This document shows positions 1 through 8,222 of a stretch of 64,000 nucleotides of DNA, piece by piece. Origin of the DNA: Clostridiales bacterium (GTDB lineage Bacteria > Bacillota > Clostridia > Saccharofermentanales > Saccharofermentanaceae); assembly GCA_017561715.1 (NCBI GenBank), contig JAFZBN010000015.1, forward strand, positions 434,001 to 498,000, given 5' to 3'. Within the stretch, counting starts at the first letter, position 1. Each line of letters begins with the position of its first letter. Under the pieces are notes generated by a model. That model was not told where the DNA came from. It saw only the letters and a program-made list of their open reading frames with translations, and did no database searches. Made by a program: the position numbers and the translations under genes.

Positions 1-208
1 CCTCATAGGGAAGCTCCAGATCTGCCTGCGGCATCAGTTCACGCGCCGCGTTTACGTTCTTTACGAGGAAACGGTCGTCATAGATACCTCCGACGACCTT
101 GCCGTGATAGTAGATGATGAATTCACCCATCATGGCTCGATACGAAATATCATCCAAAACGGAAAGCTGTTCTAAAACAAAATCCAGATACTCTTTACTT
201 GATGCCAT
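1..208 (-). CDS. TfoX N-terminal domain protein (3' end cut by window)
   Basis: The visible 69 residues start MASSKEYLDFV and contain the RAMMGEFIIYYHGKVVGGIYDD segment pattern typical of the TfoX/Sxy N-terminal domain, a small fold found in competence regulators and in many stand-alone Firmicute proteins of unknown function. The start follows a good ribosome site (aaggag in the minus-strand leader, 8-10 bases upstream). The stop lies outside the window, so whether a C-terminal domain follows is unknown. In Clostridia such short TfoX-N proteins are usually single-domain. A role in competence is not shown here. Confidence 0.75.
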   Translation of the reverse strand, partial: MASSKEYLDFVLEQLSVLDDISYRAMMGEFIIYYHGKVVGGIYDDRFLVKNVNAARELMPQADLELPYE

Positions 209-241
209 TATCCCAGTCTCCTTATGTCATCACATGGGAAC

Positions 242-270
242 ATTATACTAAAGAAGCCCGTAAAGAACAA
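242..270 (-). promoter_or_regulatory. Putative sigma-A promoter of the TfoX-like gene
   Basis: On the minus strand a perfect -10 (TATAAT) lies 17 bases after a weak -35 (TTGTTC), about 35 bases upstream of the TfoX-like start. The -10 is strong and the -35 poor. Confidence 0.5.
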
Positions 271-406
271 AAAACCGGCGCTGTAAGAGGTCATTTCCTC
301 TTAATCAGTTACAAACCCGAAAACTACTTTTATTCCGCTATTTGTAACACTGTTATACGAAATATAAGGCGCAAAAACCCCTCTTCTTCCCCATCAAAAT
401 CGTCGA

Positions 407-1111
407 TTATTGCTTCATGGAATCGGAAAAAGCACGGAAGATCTTTTTGCTGTTCAGATTGACCTTATAGGAGAACTCAGGATGCCATTGCAGTGCCCAT
501 ACGAATTTCTTCGAAGGCAGATAAACCGCTTCGACAATACCGTCGTCCGCCTCGGCCATGACAACAAACTCCGGCGCGACATCCTTCACTGCCTGGTGAT
601 GGTAACTGTTAACGGAGATGCGTTCGGATCCCAAAAGCTCATACAGCGGGCTGTCCTTTCGGATGCTCACTTCATGGACGGGAACGTCATAAGGAGGCGT
701 CTGATGATGCTCGACAGAAGACGGATGCTGTGTCGGAAGATCCTGATATAAGGTTCCGCCCAGGATCGCGTTAAGAAACTGAATACCTCTGCAAATGCCC
801 AAAACAGGCTTATCCTGGCGCATGGCTTCTTCAAAGACCATTCTTTCCATCTCATCTCTTTCGAAAAGACAGACGCTCTTTCCTTCCAATGGCTCTTCGC
901 CGTAAATGCTTGGAGTGACATCATGTCCTCCGGGCAGAAGGATGCCATCGCACATACTAACAAGACGGGCGATCTCTTCTTTATCCTGCGTCATCGGGAA
1001 AATGATCGAGGACGCGCCTGCTTCTTTAAGGCCGTCCAGATATGCGGGCAGCATCCAGATGCTTTCCTTTTCATCGTCCCATAACGGGATCACACCTACC
1101 AGTGGTTTCAT
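407..1111 (-). CDS. Gamma-glutamyl-gamma-aminobutyrate hydrolase-like peptidase C26 (class-I glutamine amidotransferase fold)
   Basis: A 234-residue protein of the PuuD-like C26 family, which hydrolyse gamma-glutamyl amide bonds in the cytoplasm. Visible landmarks are the oxyanion strand GILLPGGHDVTP, the nucleophile elbow LGICRGIQ with the catalytic Cys, and the C-terminal WHPE motif that supplies the catalytic His and Glu. Length is normal for the family. The start has a GGGAGG ribosome site and overlaps the stop of the upstream tautomerase gene by four bases (ATGA), so the two are translationally coupled. The substrate is not evident. A polyamine or glutamyl-peptide role is inference from the family. 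Confidence 0.88.
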   Translation of the reverse strand: MKPLVGVIPLWDDEKESIWMLPAYLDGLKEAGASSIIFPMTQDKEEIARLVSMCDGILLPGGHDVTPSIYGEEPLEGKSVCLFERDEMERMVFEEAMRQDKPVLGICRGIQFLNAILGGTLYQDLPTQHPSSVEHHQTPPYDVPVHEVSIRKDSPLYELLGSERISVNSYHHQAVKDVAPEFVVMAEADDGIVEAVYLPSKKFVWALQWHPEFSYKVNLNSKKIFRAFSDSMKQ

Positions 1112-1464
1112 TTCTGTCTGCCTCCCATGCCCCAGTTCTCAAGCGCAGGCTCATGGATGACGATGAAAACATCCGTCGGCTCGATCTTCAGATTCTCCAC
1201 AAGTGAAGCCGTCAGACGCTCGATCAGGTCCTTCTTCTGCTCCTTCGTTCTTCCCGGGAACAGCGTGATCTCAATGATCATGAACCCGTCGGTCTTACCC
1301 GGAGCCGTCTCGAAATCTTCCTTTTCGATCTCCACGATCCTCTGGAAACGATCCCAGTCTTCGATCCCGAGCGTCTCCACCAAACTCTCGTGGATACAGT
1401 TAAGTAAAGTCTTCTTATATTCGGGACTCTTTCCCTTGATGATATCTACTCTTACAAGCGGCAT
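1108..1464 (-). CDS. Tautomerase family protein (4-oxalocrotonate tautomerase-like)
   Basis: A 118-residue protein beginning MPLVRVDIIKG. The Pro after the initiator Met is the catalytic base of the tautomerase superfamily. It is longer than the 60-residue 4-OT monomer, which fits the two-repeat tautomerases: a second beta-alpha-beta unit starts near FMIIEITLFPGRT, and the EPALENWGMGG ending is typical of this subgroup. It lies in an apparent operon between a membrane hypothetical (11 bases upstream) and the C26 peptidase (four-base overlap). The substrate is unknown. Confidence 0.85.
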   Translation of the reverse strand: MPLVRVDIIKGKSPEYKKTLLNCIHESLVETLGIEDWDRFQRIVEIEKEDFETAPGKTDGFMIIEITLFPGRTKEQKKDLIERLTASLVENLKIEPTDVFIVIHEPALENWGMGGRQK

Positions 1465-1475
1465 AGGTTTCTCCT

Positions 1476-2003
1476 TTATTCATTCACTACAAACAGTTTA
1501 TCTAAATCTTCCAGGTACGAAAACCACTTATCCGGATACTTCCAGGAATAAAAGACCGGGACGCGCCCGTGTTCATACTTCTCTTTGTTATTGAGCAGCA
1601 TCTGATTGACTTCCTCTTCGCACCCTTCCTCATAGTCCCCGTACGATTCAACCACCATCTTGACCCTTCGGATCCCGCCATCGAAAGCCTCGAAGCGGAT
1701 CATCGCAAAAACGATCGGAGCAAATTCCATGTCCTCCGTAAAGACTTCTTCCACATATCCCATCGAGACATCCCATTTCTTCACGCGATAATAGCTTCGA
1801 AAGAGGATATAGAGAATGAATAAAGCTGGGATCGAATACATGACGGCAACGGCCAGAAATACTTTTCTGACGACACCCGGAAGGATAAATGCCAAGGTCC
1901 AGCAAAGAACGGGGATCAAAACACATACCAAGAGGATCGGAATATCCTTCTTCCGATAGCGCCGTAAGACCTTCTCTCTGTACTTGTCATCATTTTGCAT
2001 CAT
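1476..2003 (-). CDS. Hypothetical membrane protein, two N-terminal helices
   Basis: A 175-residue protein I do not recognise. A basic N-terminus (KVLRRYRKKD) is followed by two hydrophobic helices at about residues 23-45 and 50-70, then a soluble domain of roughly 100 residues rich in Glu and Tyr. The likely topology is both termini inside. It is the first gene of the probable operon with the tautomerase and C26 peptidase. The ribosome site is weak and the gene starts ATG ATG, so the second Met is equally possible. Confidence 0.7.
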   Translation of the reverse strand: MMQNDDKYREKVLRRYRKKDIPILLVCVLIPVLCWTLAFILPGVVRKVFLAVAVMYSIPALFILYILFRSYYRVKKWDVSMGYVEEVFTEDMEFAPIVFAMIRFEAFDGGIRRVKMVVESYGDYEEGCEEEVNQMLLNNKEKYEHGRVPVFYSWKYPDKWFSYLEDLDKLFVVNE

Positions 2004-2052
2004 GAGAGTATTTTACACCTTAGGCTCTTTTTTCTGTTAGAGCGTTAGTTTA

Positions 2053-2901
2053 TTATCTCACTTCTTTTTCGAGTTCTTCGATCTTCGAAAGAAGGTCAGC
2101 ATTCGCATTTTTCAATGTCTCGATCTCTTCTTCCGTCATCAGCTTATCTTTTCCGCCGTCGGCCGAGTGTCTCCAGGCCGACTCATCCATAACGATCGAG
2201 CTTTCTTCTCCGTCCGAAAGCCATCTAAAAAAATGGGCGAGACCAAGAAAGATAAAGAGCATAGACACCAGCGAGAAAATAAACATTACAATGAAAGTAT
2301 CTCTATCGTAATGACCGTTTTCATCGGTGAATTTGAGCGCCAAAAAGAACGCCGCGACCACACCGAACACGCCCCATACCCACAGTCCTCCGGATTCATG
2401 GACGGCGTTTTTAAGAGAAGGAAGTTTCGCCATTTTCCCCTCTTTTTGCACCTTCTCGATCTGCCTCTTTTTCGCACGGTCACTCATTCCGGTAAGGATC
2501 GATATACTGTTTCTGCTATACTGATCGATCTTTTTGACAAGTACCTTCTTTTCCTCGGGAAGCTCCTCTTCAAGCTTCTTAAAAGATTCATGGTTCAATA
2601 TCTTCTCGAAATAACTCGTGTCTTTCGGATTTTTCGTGAGAAGCTCACTTAAGCTTTTACTTTGGAAACTACAGTAAGCAGAGCGAAGTGTAAGTTTCGG
2701 ATCCGGTTCATCCGAGAGTTTTCTCATCTCAACGACATAACGGGATGCCTTGCCGAACTGATCGTTTTCGATCGCCTGATCGATCATTTCGATCGTTACT
2801 TCATCTACCTCTTCCCGTCCGCAGAAAGGACAGACGATCTTCTTAGAAATAGGATCGAATTTGAGGTTCGCGCCACACTTCGCACAATTTAATTCCTGCA
2901 T
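2053..2901 (-). CDS. Zinc-ribbon membrane protein of unknown function
   Basis: From the chosen start the protein is 282 residues: MQELNCAKCGANL, a CxxC-(15)-CPFCG zinc ribbon in the first 30 residues, a helical region, two membrane helices near the middle (WVWGVFGVVAAFFLALKF and FIVMFIFSLVSMLFIFLGL), and a C-terminal coiled coil (LLSKIEELEKEV). An upstream in-frame ATG at 2949 has no ribosome site, whereas the ATG at 2901 is preceded by GGGGGAAG at correct spacing, so I use the latter. The ribbon resembles those of the zinc-ribbon/TPR proteins common in Clostridia, one of which also lies at 19.9-21.2 kb. Function is unknown. Confidence 0.75.
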   Translation of the reverse strand: MQELNCAKCGANLKFDPISKKIVCPFCGREEVDEVTIEMIDQAIENDQFGKASRYVVEMRKLSDEPDPKLTLRSAYCSFQSKSLSELLTKNPKDTSYFEKILNHESFKKLEEELPEEKKVLVKKIDQYSRNSISILTGMSDRAKKRQIEKVQKEGKMAKLPSLKNAVHESGGLWVWGVFGVVAAFFLALKFTDENGHYDRDTFIVMFIFSLVSMLFIFLGLAHFFRWLSDGEESSIVMDESAWRHSADGGKDKLMTEEEIETLKNANADLLSKIEELEKEVR

Positions 2902-2992
2902 TATCTTCCCCCGCTGTTCCCAATCATTCCACCATTTCACCTTCTTCATTATAACAAAACCAGAAGAACTTCAAACACCTCCGATTCCGCGC

Positions 2993-3038
2993 AAAAAGAA
3001 CCGCCCCGGGGTGGTGAAGCGAGTCCCCGGGGCAGTTC
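2993..3038 (-). terminator. Rho-independent terminator of the lipoprotein gene
   Basis: GC-rich 14-bp stem with one mismatch (arms 2998-3011 and 3025-3038) followed on the minus strand by TTCTTTTT. It lies 35 bases after the stop of the lipoprotein gene. Confidence 0.85.
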
Positions 3039-3072
3039 ATTTTCCTATATAAACGGTTTTAGGAGGGGTGTA

Positions 3073-4560
3073 TTAAGATGCGAAGTCTGATCTATCGTCC
3101 ATCAGGAATCCGAATCCTTCGCCGTCTGCGAGCAGATGAGCGTTATTTATGTAGCACCCGTAATTGAGATTTACGTTATACACGGATTCGTCGATATCTT
3201 GAAGAATGAGCCTTACAAATCCTTCGCCCAGCAAGAGAGTTCCTTCTTTGTAGAATGTCTCTCCCGGATCGATCACTCCGTTTCCGTTTGCGTCGTGCTC
3301 ATACGAAGTGTGGAATACTGCGGTGTCACCATCGATCCTGATCTCGGACCAATCCATGCAAACACCATCGCCCCTATAGAAGCAGACCCATATATAACCG
3401 TCTCTTACAGCATAAAGTCCCATATTGCTCCATGAGCCGTATTCTCTATATACTCCGTTGTAGACACTGTAATCGTCGATCTGTGTTTTCACCCGTTCAT
3501 AACTGTATCCTTCGTTATCGACAATACTGAACGTGTCCATGATCTGCCCGTCTGCCGGATACCTCAGATATAAAGCTTCCTGCGGGAGATTCCCGGACTG
3601 AAGATACGCTTTCATTGTGGCCGGATCGTCCTGACCCATAAGTACAAATCTCGGCGTATCGGAATCACAAGCGATATACTCTCCGCCCTGATGATAGATC
3701 ATGGAATCCATTGACTGCTGGAACACCGAAAATCTGTAAAGGCTGCCGTCATCATATCTCTGCGTTTGATAGTGTTCGATATAATATCCGTACGGTTCAT
3801 AGCAGAAGAATGAGTCGTATCCTGCGTCCGCGACCACGTGATCGAGCACGATCTGGATATGCTTATCTCTAAATGTATAGACCGTCAGGTCAAAGTCATT
3901 CGGCCGGTCATCCCAGAAGCGCGATACAACGAGCTCCGGAGTATCATCCCATCCGATATAAGCGATGGAGTATCTGACCTTATCCGCAGTAGTCTGGTCG
4001 AGGTCTTCGACGATCTTCAGATAGGCCTGCTCGTAGCAGTAGAAGACCTTATCCTTATAAGACGCTGTTTCCGTGTTTTCTTCTGCAGGTACTGCCGGAG
4101 CCTCAGCCGGTGTTTCTTCCTGTTTCGGCTCGGAATGCGCCGGTGTATTTTCCTTCGGTGCAGACGGTGTCTGTGCCGGTGTTTCCTTCGTCTGAGCAGG
4201 CATCGGGCCTGCGTCATTTTCAGGTGCAAATTCAGAAGGGGCAGGCATTGGACCCGCGTCGTTCTCAGGTGTGAATCCGGAAGGATCCGAGGCCGCGCCT
4301 GCGTTATCCGATGGGCGGATGACCTGCTGTCCTTCCGCATCCGAAGGCTGCTGTTCTCTAGTCGCGTTCATGACCTCGCCCTGCGCGTTCGTGTTTTCCT
4401 GTGTCTCGTCCGGTACGACCTGAACATTTTCAGCGAGACTGGAAAGAATGCTCTCGATCTGCTTGGTGTCTCCGTCGAACTTCAGTGTACATCCGGTACC
4501 GGCCAGAGCCATCGTTGCCGTAAGAGCTGTAAGTACCATCTTTATCTTCATCGATTTCAT
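3073..4560 (-). CDS. Lipoprotein sharing its sensor-like domain with the adjacent M56 protease
   Basis: A 495-residue lipoprotein. The signal peptide ends in the lipobox LAGTGC (Cys at residue 24). A long Pro/Glu/Ala-rich linker (about 60-165) contains two near-copies of APSEFAPENDAGPMPA. The C-terminal 330 residues are clearly homologous to residues 413-755 of the M56 protein encoded next door, sharing IGWDDTPEL, FWDDRP, FDL..YTFR, CYEP and NVNLNYG. Both end with a D-x-N-G-x-G/D-x-I-D-P-G-E-T-F-Y segment that looks like a calcium-binding loop. The promoter carries BlaI-type palindromes, so repression by the BlaI-like protein is likely. The product may be a surface ligand binder or decoy; no enzyme motif is visible. 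Confidence 0.85.
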   Translation of the reverse strand: MKSMKIKMVLTALTATMALAGTGCTLKFDGDTKQIESILSSLAENVQVVPDETQENTNAQGEVMNATREQQPSDAEGQQVIRPSDNAGAASDPSGFTPENDAGPMPAPSEFAPENDAGPMPAQTKETPAQTPSAPKENTPAHSEPKQEETPAEAPAVPAEENTETASYKDKVFYCYEQAYLKIVEDLDQTTADKVRYSIAYIGWDDTPELVVSRFWDDRPNDFDLTVYTFRDKHIQIVLDHVVADAGYDSFFCYEPYGYYIEHYQTQRYDDGSLYRFSVFQQSMDSMIYHQGGEYIACDSDTPRFVLMGQDDPATMKAYLQSGNLPQEALYLRYPADGQIMDTFSIVDNEGYSYERVKTQIDDYSVYNGVYREYGSWSNMGLYAVRDGYIWVCFYRGDGVCMDWSEIRIDGDTAVFHTSYEHDANGNGVIDPGETFYKEGTLLLGEGFVRLILQDIDESVYNVNLNYGCYINNAHLLADGEGFGFLMDDRSDFAS

Positions 4561-4631
4561 TGTATTTATCCTCCGATAAAACTAATCTCTTGCTTGTTTT
4601 TTGTAGATATCTTTTGCAACATTGCAAGGTC

Positions 4632-4660
4632 ATTCTACACATGTAGTACACCCGTGTCAA
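4632..4660 (-). promoter_or_regulatory. Promoter of the lipoprotein gene
   Basis: On the minus strand TTGACA (4660-4655) and TAGAAT (4637-4632) are separated by exactly 17 bases. The BlaI-type palindrome at 4635-4646 overlaps the -10, so binding would block RNA polymerase. The arrangement is the same as at the blaI promoter. Confidence 0.85.
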
Positions 4661-4702
4661 TAGATTTTTCTACATTTGTAGAAAAATTTTCTATATTTGT
4701 AG
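4635..4702. promoter_or_regulatory. Three BlaI/MecI-type operators
   Basis: Three 12-base sites with the dyad CTACA-NN-TGTAG: 4635-4646 (perfect), 4670-4681 (perfect) and 4691-4702 (one mismatch). They match the TACANNTGTA core known for BlaI/MecI operators. One covers the -10 and two lie upstream of the -35, which allows co-operative repression. Confidence 0.82.
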
Positions 4703-4735
4703 AATTTTACCAAACGAAAAGCACCTTCCGCCCAT

Positions 4736-4776
4736 AAAAACAGGCTGTCTCCCGATACTTCTTCGGAGGACAGCCC
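4736..4776 (-). terminator. Terminator of the BlaI-M56 operon
   Basis: Stem GGCTGTC/GACAGCC extended by a TCC/GGA pairing with one bulge, followed on the minus strand by TGTTTTT. It lies about 50 bases beyond the M56 stop. Confidence 0.7.
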
Positions 4777-4826
4777 ATTATTAATTTATTTAATATCCTA
4801 TCGGGAAGGCCAAGCTCGCACCCTTA

Positions 4827-7094
4827 CTAAAAAGGAGCCTTGCTATCCATACTGAAAGTGTAAAACTCCTCGTCCTCGATCAGATACGCCCCGTTGACTC
4901 TGACGCCGTAATTGAGGTTTACGTTATACTCGGATTCGTCGAGATTTTCAAATGTGAGCTTTACTTCTTCGTCGCCGAGCTCGAGAGTCATTTTTCTGTA
5001 GAAGGTCTCGCCGGGATCGATCGATCCGTTTCCGTCTACGTCGTAATCAAACGTAAAGTGAGACATGGCGACGTTATCTATCAGCCGGACCTCGGACCAC
5101 TCCATGGATATATCCTGGATCTTACTGAAACAGACCCAGATATAACCGTCTCTAGCGGTATAAAGTCCCAGTTCCATCATGGTATTGGAATTTGTATATA
5201 CCCCGTCGTACTTACTGAATGCATTGACGGTGGTGGCCGCAGGATCAGCATTTCCCGAATCGGTCGTTGTATCAGCAGGCGCCGTGACATCCGGAAGCGT
5301 TTCGTAGGTCTCGTTCGATGAAGACTGCGACGGATCATAAGAGTTCGGATAAAGATGCGGACGATCGATCCAATAATTTCCTTCATGCGGAAGTTCGCCG
5401 GACTGCAGATATCCGATCATGGTTTTGGCGCTGTCATACCCGGCAAGGACAATGTCCGGTGTTTCATATGAATAAGTGACATAATCTCCGCCCGAGTTAT
5501 AGAGCCATTCATCCATCGTCCTCTGACAAACATTATAGGGCTGCGTATCCGGTCCTTCGCTGTCCGTGACTATCCAGTATTCGCAGATATAATCACCATG
5601 CGGCTCATAGCAGTAGAACATCCTGGATCCGAAATCCGCGACCGCCTGATCGATGATCTTATAAACACGGTCGACCCGGAACGTATAGACAAACAGGTCG
5701 AAATCATCCGGTCTGTCGTCCCAGAACTGCGAAACGATGAGCTCCGGCGTATCGTCCCATCCGATATTCACGATCGAATACTTCACGTGATCGTTTTCCT
5801 CACCACCGAACGATTCAATGACACCCAGATACGCGTCTTCGAAGCAGGTGTAACGGTTTGCCCTTGTCGACTCCGTAGGCTCTTCTGTCTCACTCGGTGT
5901 CGTAGTCGCTTCTGTCGTCGGCTCCGTTGTCTCCGTCGTCTCCGAAGCTTCAGGCGCTACTTCTTCCACGGCTTCTTCCCTTTGTCCCGCGCGGTCGAGA
6001 TAATCCTCGACCATGGAGCCGTTACTTCTTGAAGATACTAAGAATACGACGCTGAAGGTAACGACGATAGAAAGGATCGTCATGACCTTTGAGATGTGCT
6101 TGCTCTTAAGAAGGTTCTTGATGCGAAGCTTGGTCTCCATGCCGCCGAATCCCAGGCCGCTGAACGCCGTATTCTGAAGGAACGACCCTCTTCTGTCAGC
6201 CTCCGCGTGCTTGACCAAAGACATGCAGTATTCCTTGATCATATCCAGATCAAAAAGCTCCGTGGTCTCTTCATCAACGCGCATCTCGATGTCCGCGCAC
6301 AGCATGATGAACGAAAGCCACACGAGCGGATTGAACCAGTGAATGCACAGTACGAAATAGCTGAACAGCTTGATCACGCCGTCTTTGTTCTTGATATGTG
6401 TCCACTCGTGATTGAGGATATATTCTTTTTCGTCATCGTCAAAATGGATCGGGATAAAGATCTTCGGGCTGATAAAGCCGATAACAAAAGGTGTCGCGAT
6501 CCTTGTCTCGAAGTACTTGCCGTCGTAGGACTTTGAGTCCCATCTTGCCTTAGAGTAGAACATCAGGTAGCGGACGGTAAAAAGGATCACGAGCCCCGCC
6601 ATGACAAGAAGCCAGATATCGGCAAGGATACGGATCGTAAGCGCCGCTTTACCGGTCAGCGGTCCCGAAGAAGCATCGGCAGTAACCACCGGTCTTCCCG
6701 CTTCCGCCGCGGCACCACCTTCCGAAGAAGAAGGCAGATCCGAAGAGACAGCGCCGCCATTATCGGAGATCGCGCCGTCCTGCCCGACGATTCCGCCGTC
6801 CTGCGGCAGTGTCACATTATCGATGTCTGTATTGGAAATAGTATCCCCCGCCTCATCAGAAACGACTTCGACCTTTTCGGTGTCGGAACCGGAGAACAGT
6901 TTCCCGACATTCATAAGGCTCGACGGGGATGTAAAGTTAAAAGGTATAACAAGTCGGACCGCGACCGCGATCCAGAATACGATCAGAACGCGCTTGGGAA
7001 GGTTTTTGAAGATGAGACGAAATAGCAGAACGGCAAGGATCGCAATGCTGCCGTAAAGGCTCATCTCAAGTATCTTGGCAAATATCACGTTCAT
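4827..7094 (-). CDS. M56 family (BlaR1-like) membrane metalloprotease with a novel C-terminal sensor domain
   Basis: A 755-residue protein. N-terminal helices (about 5-28 and 36-52) are followed by a low-complexity outside loop (about 60-145), a helix at 157-178, the zinc-protease motif HEWTH at 229-233, another hydrophobic segment (about 243-265) and a last helix at 336-354. This is the BlaR1/MecR1 M56 architecture. In place of the penicillin-binding sensor, a Thr/Glu-rich linker (371-412) leads to a 340-residue domain paralogous to the adjacent lipoprotein. By analogy with BlaR1, signal binding outside would trigger cytoplasmic proteolysis that inactivates the BlaI-like repressor encoded 16 bases upstream. 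No beta-lactamase or PBP2a gene is nearby, so the signal is probably not a beta-lactam. Confidence 0.88.
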   Translation of the reverse strand: MNVIFAKILEMSLYGSIAILAVLLFRLIFKNLPKRVLIVFWIAVAVRLVIPFNFTSPSSLMNVGKLFSGSDTEKVEVVSDEAGDTISNTDIDNVTLPQDGGIVGQDGAISDNGGAVSSDLPSSSEGGAAAEAGRPVVTADASSGPLTGKAALTIRILADIWLLVMAGLVILFTVRYLMFYSKARWDSKSYDGKYFETRIATPFVIGFISPKIFIPIHFDDDEKEYILNHEWTHIKNKDGVIKLFSYFVLCIHWFNPLVWLSFIMLCADIEMRVDEETTELFDLDMIKEYCMSLVKHAEADRRGSFLQNTAFSGLGFGGMETKLRIKNLLKSKHISKVMTILSIVVTFSVVFLVSSRSNGSMVEDYLDRAGQREEAVEEVAPEASETTETTEPTTEATTTPSETEEPTESTRANRYTCFEDAYLGVIESFGGEENDHVKYSIVNIGWDDTPELIVSQFWDDRPDDFDLFVYTFRVDRVYKIIDQAVADFGSRMFYCYEPHGDYICEYWIVTDSEGPDTQPYNVCQRTMDEWLYNSGGDYVTYSYETPDIVLAGYDSAKTMIGYLQSGELPHEGNYWIDRPHLYPNSYDPSQSSSNETYETLPDVTAPADTTTDSGNADPAATTVNAFSKYDGVYTNSNTMMELGLYTARDGYIWVCFSKIQDISMEWSEVRLIDNVAMSHFTFDYDVDGNGSIDPGETFYRKMTLELGDEEVKLTFENLDESEYNVNLNYGVRVNGAYLIEDEEFYTFSMDSKAPF

Positions 7095-7110
7095 TTTTCT
7101 TCGAAGTGCC

Positions 7111-7476
7111 TCAGTCCTTGGTATGCTTCTCGATCATCTCGATGAGCTTTTGCGCATCGTCGCGGCTTAAGTTCTTCTCGCCGCCCAGAAAAGCATTGAC
7201 GAAACTCGGAAGCGAGCCCTTAAAGCTTCTCTCCACGAGTTCATTGCTCTGCTGATGCTGTACCTCCTCGCGACGCACAAGATACGTGATCTTGGCCTTG
7301 TTATTCGCGATGAAGCCCTTATCGCAGAGCCTTTTGATCATGGTATAAACAGTCGTTTTCTTCCATCCGTGAACCTTTTCACAGATGTCCGAAAGCTCGC
7401 CGGAAGAGATCGGGGCATACTCCCAGATCAGCTCCATCAGTTTGTATTCACTTTCACCAATAGAATAGTCTTTCAC
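7111..7476 (-). CDS. BlaI/MecI family winged-helix repressor
   Basis: A 121-residue protein with the typical BlaI layout: an N-terminal winged helix containing ELMELIWEYAPIS-like and WKKTTVYTMIKRLCDKGFI segments, and a C-terminal dimerisation region. It binds DNA as a dimer and is cleaved when its M56 partner is activated (known for the family). The start is GTG at 7476 with AAGGAG seven bases upstream; no better ATG exists. Its promoter carries its own operators, so it is autorepressed. It is co-transcribed with the M56 gene. Confidence 0.93.
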   Translation of the reverse strand: MKDYSIGESEYKLMELIWEYAPISSGELSDICEKVHGWKKTTVYTMIKRLCDKGFIANNKAKITYLVRREEVQHQQSNELVERSFKGSLPSFVNAFLGGEKNLSRDDAQKLIEMIEKHTKD

Positions 7477-7511
7477 GAATTTGCTCCTTTCTTCCCTCTC
7501 TTCCCACGCTT

Positions 7512-7540
7512 ATTCTACATGTGTAGAGCAACATTGTCAA
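7512..7540 (-). promoter_or_regulatory. Promoter of the blaI-M56 operon
   Basis: On the minus strand TTGACA (7540-7535), a 17-base spacer and TAGAAT (7517-7512): the same boxes and spacing as the lipoprotein promoter, with an operator overlapping the -10. Confidence 0.88.
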
Positions 7541-7560
7541 CTCTTATTCTATTTATGTAG
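7515..7560. promoter_or_regulatory. BlaI/MecI-type operators upstream of blaI
   Basis: A perfect CTACA-NN-TGTAG dyad at 7515-7526 and a degenerate copy at 7549-7560 (two mismatches in one arm). The perfect site overlaps the -10 of the blaI promoter; the weaker one lies upstream of the -35. Confidence 0.82.
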
Positions 7561-7574
7561 AACGAAAAGGATGG

Positions 7575-8222
7575 TCAGAGGATACCAAGCAGTTCTTCCA
7601 TCGAGTCGATCACGAAGTCCGCGCCGGCCGAAAGAAGTTCTTCTCTATTCGAGTTTCCGTAAGTCACTCCGCATGCAAAAGCACCTGCCCTTTTTCCCAT
7701 AAGGATATCCACGGGCATATCGCCGACCACGAGCGCCTGATCTCCTGAAATGGAAAGAGCCTCGAGTGTCTTCAGGACCGGATCCGGGTTCGGCTTGACC
7801 TTCTCCGTATCCTCCGCGCAGAGGATGACGGCAAAATCATCGGTCATGCCCCAGTTCCCGACAAACTCATAAAGAGACTTCTTATTTCGGGACGTCGCGA
7901 TCGTACGCGCAATTCCTCTTTTCTTCAGTTCGGCAAAGACCGTATCCACACCGGCGAAAAGCTCCGGCGGCATAGTGGTCTTAAGTTCATCGAACTTGGC
8001 TCTATAAGTCTTTACGACCACTTCGATCTCCTCCGGGGAAAGCTCCGGGTAGTCTTTACCAAAAGCGTCATAAGCCGTAAGTCCGATCGTTGCGACGCAT
8101 GTCGCTTCGTCAAGAACCTTAAGCCCCAGCTGCTTCATCATCTCCTGCTTGGCGGCAACGATCAGTTTTCTCGTATCCGCCAGCGTTCCGTCAAAATCAA
8201 ATATCACCGCATTAAGATCCAT
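7575..8222 (-). CDS. HAD family hydrolase (phosphoglycolate phosphatase/Gph-like)
   Basis: A 215-residue cytoplasmic phosphatase of the HAD superfamily with an alpha-helical cap. Motif I is IFDFDGTLADT near the N-terminus, motif II Thr/Ser lies in ARTIATSRN, motif III Lys in EKVKPNPDP, and motif IV in VVGDMPVDILMGKRAG. The chosen ATG at 8222 has an AGGAGAAGG ribosome site and begins MDLNAVIFDFD. The open frame continues upstream but without homology. The substrate cannot be told from sequence; phosphoglycolate or a nucleotide monophosphate is usual for the subgroup. Confidence 0.9.
   Translation of the reverse strand: MDLNAVIFDFDGTLADTRKLIVAAKQEMMKQLGLKVLDEATCVATIGLTAYDAFGKDYPELSPEEIEVVVKTYRAKFDELKTTMPPELFAGVDTVFAELKKRGIARTIATSRNKKSLYEFVGNWGMTDDFAVILCAEDTEKVKPNPDPVLKTLEALSISGDQALVVGDMPVDILMGKRAGAFACGVTYGNSNREELLSAGADFVIDSMEELLGIL

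Noticed and set aside
343-357. Dyad-like TGTAACACTGTTATA
   Set aside because: Similar to the perfect dyad at 26138-26152, but there are only two weak instances with unrelated neighbours, so no regulon can be supported.
4017-4340. Minus-strand Arg-rich ORF within the lipoprotein gene
   Set aside because: Alternative frame of the Pro/Glu-rich repeats; low complexity only.
3838-4737. 299-codon plus-strand ORF, Arg/Cys-rich
   Set aside because: Shadow of the lipoprotein linker region; it also runs through the operator region.
4827-7476. Beta-lactam resistance locus
   Set aside because: BlaI and M56 are present, but the sensor lacks a penicillin-binding domain and no beta-lactamase or PBP gene is nearby.
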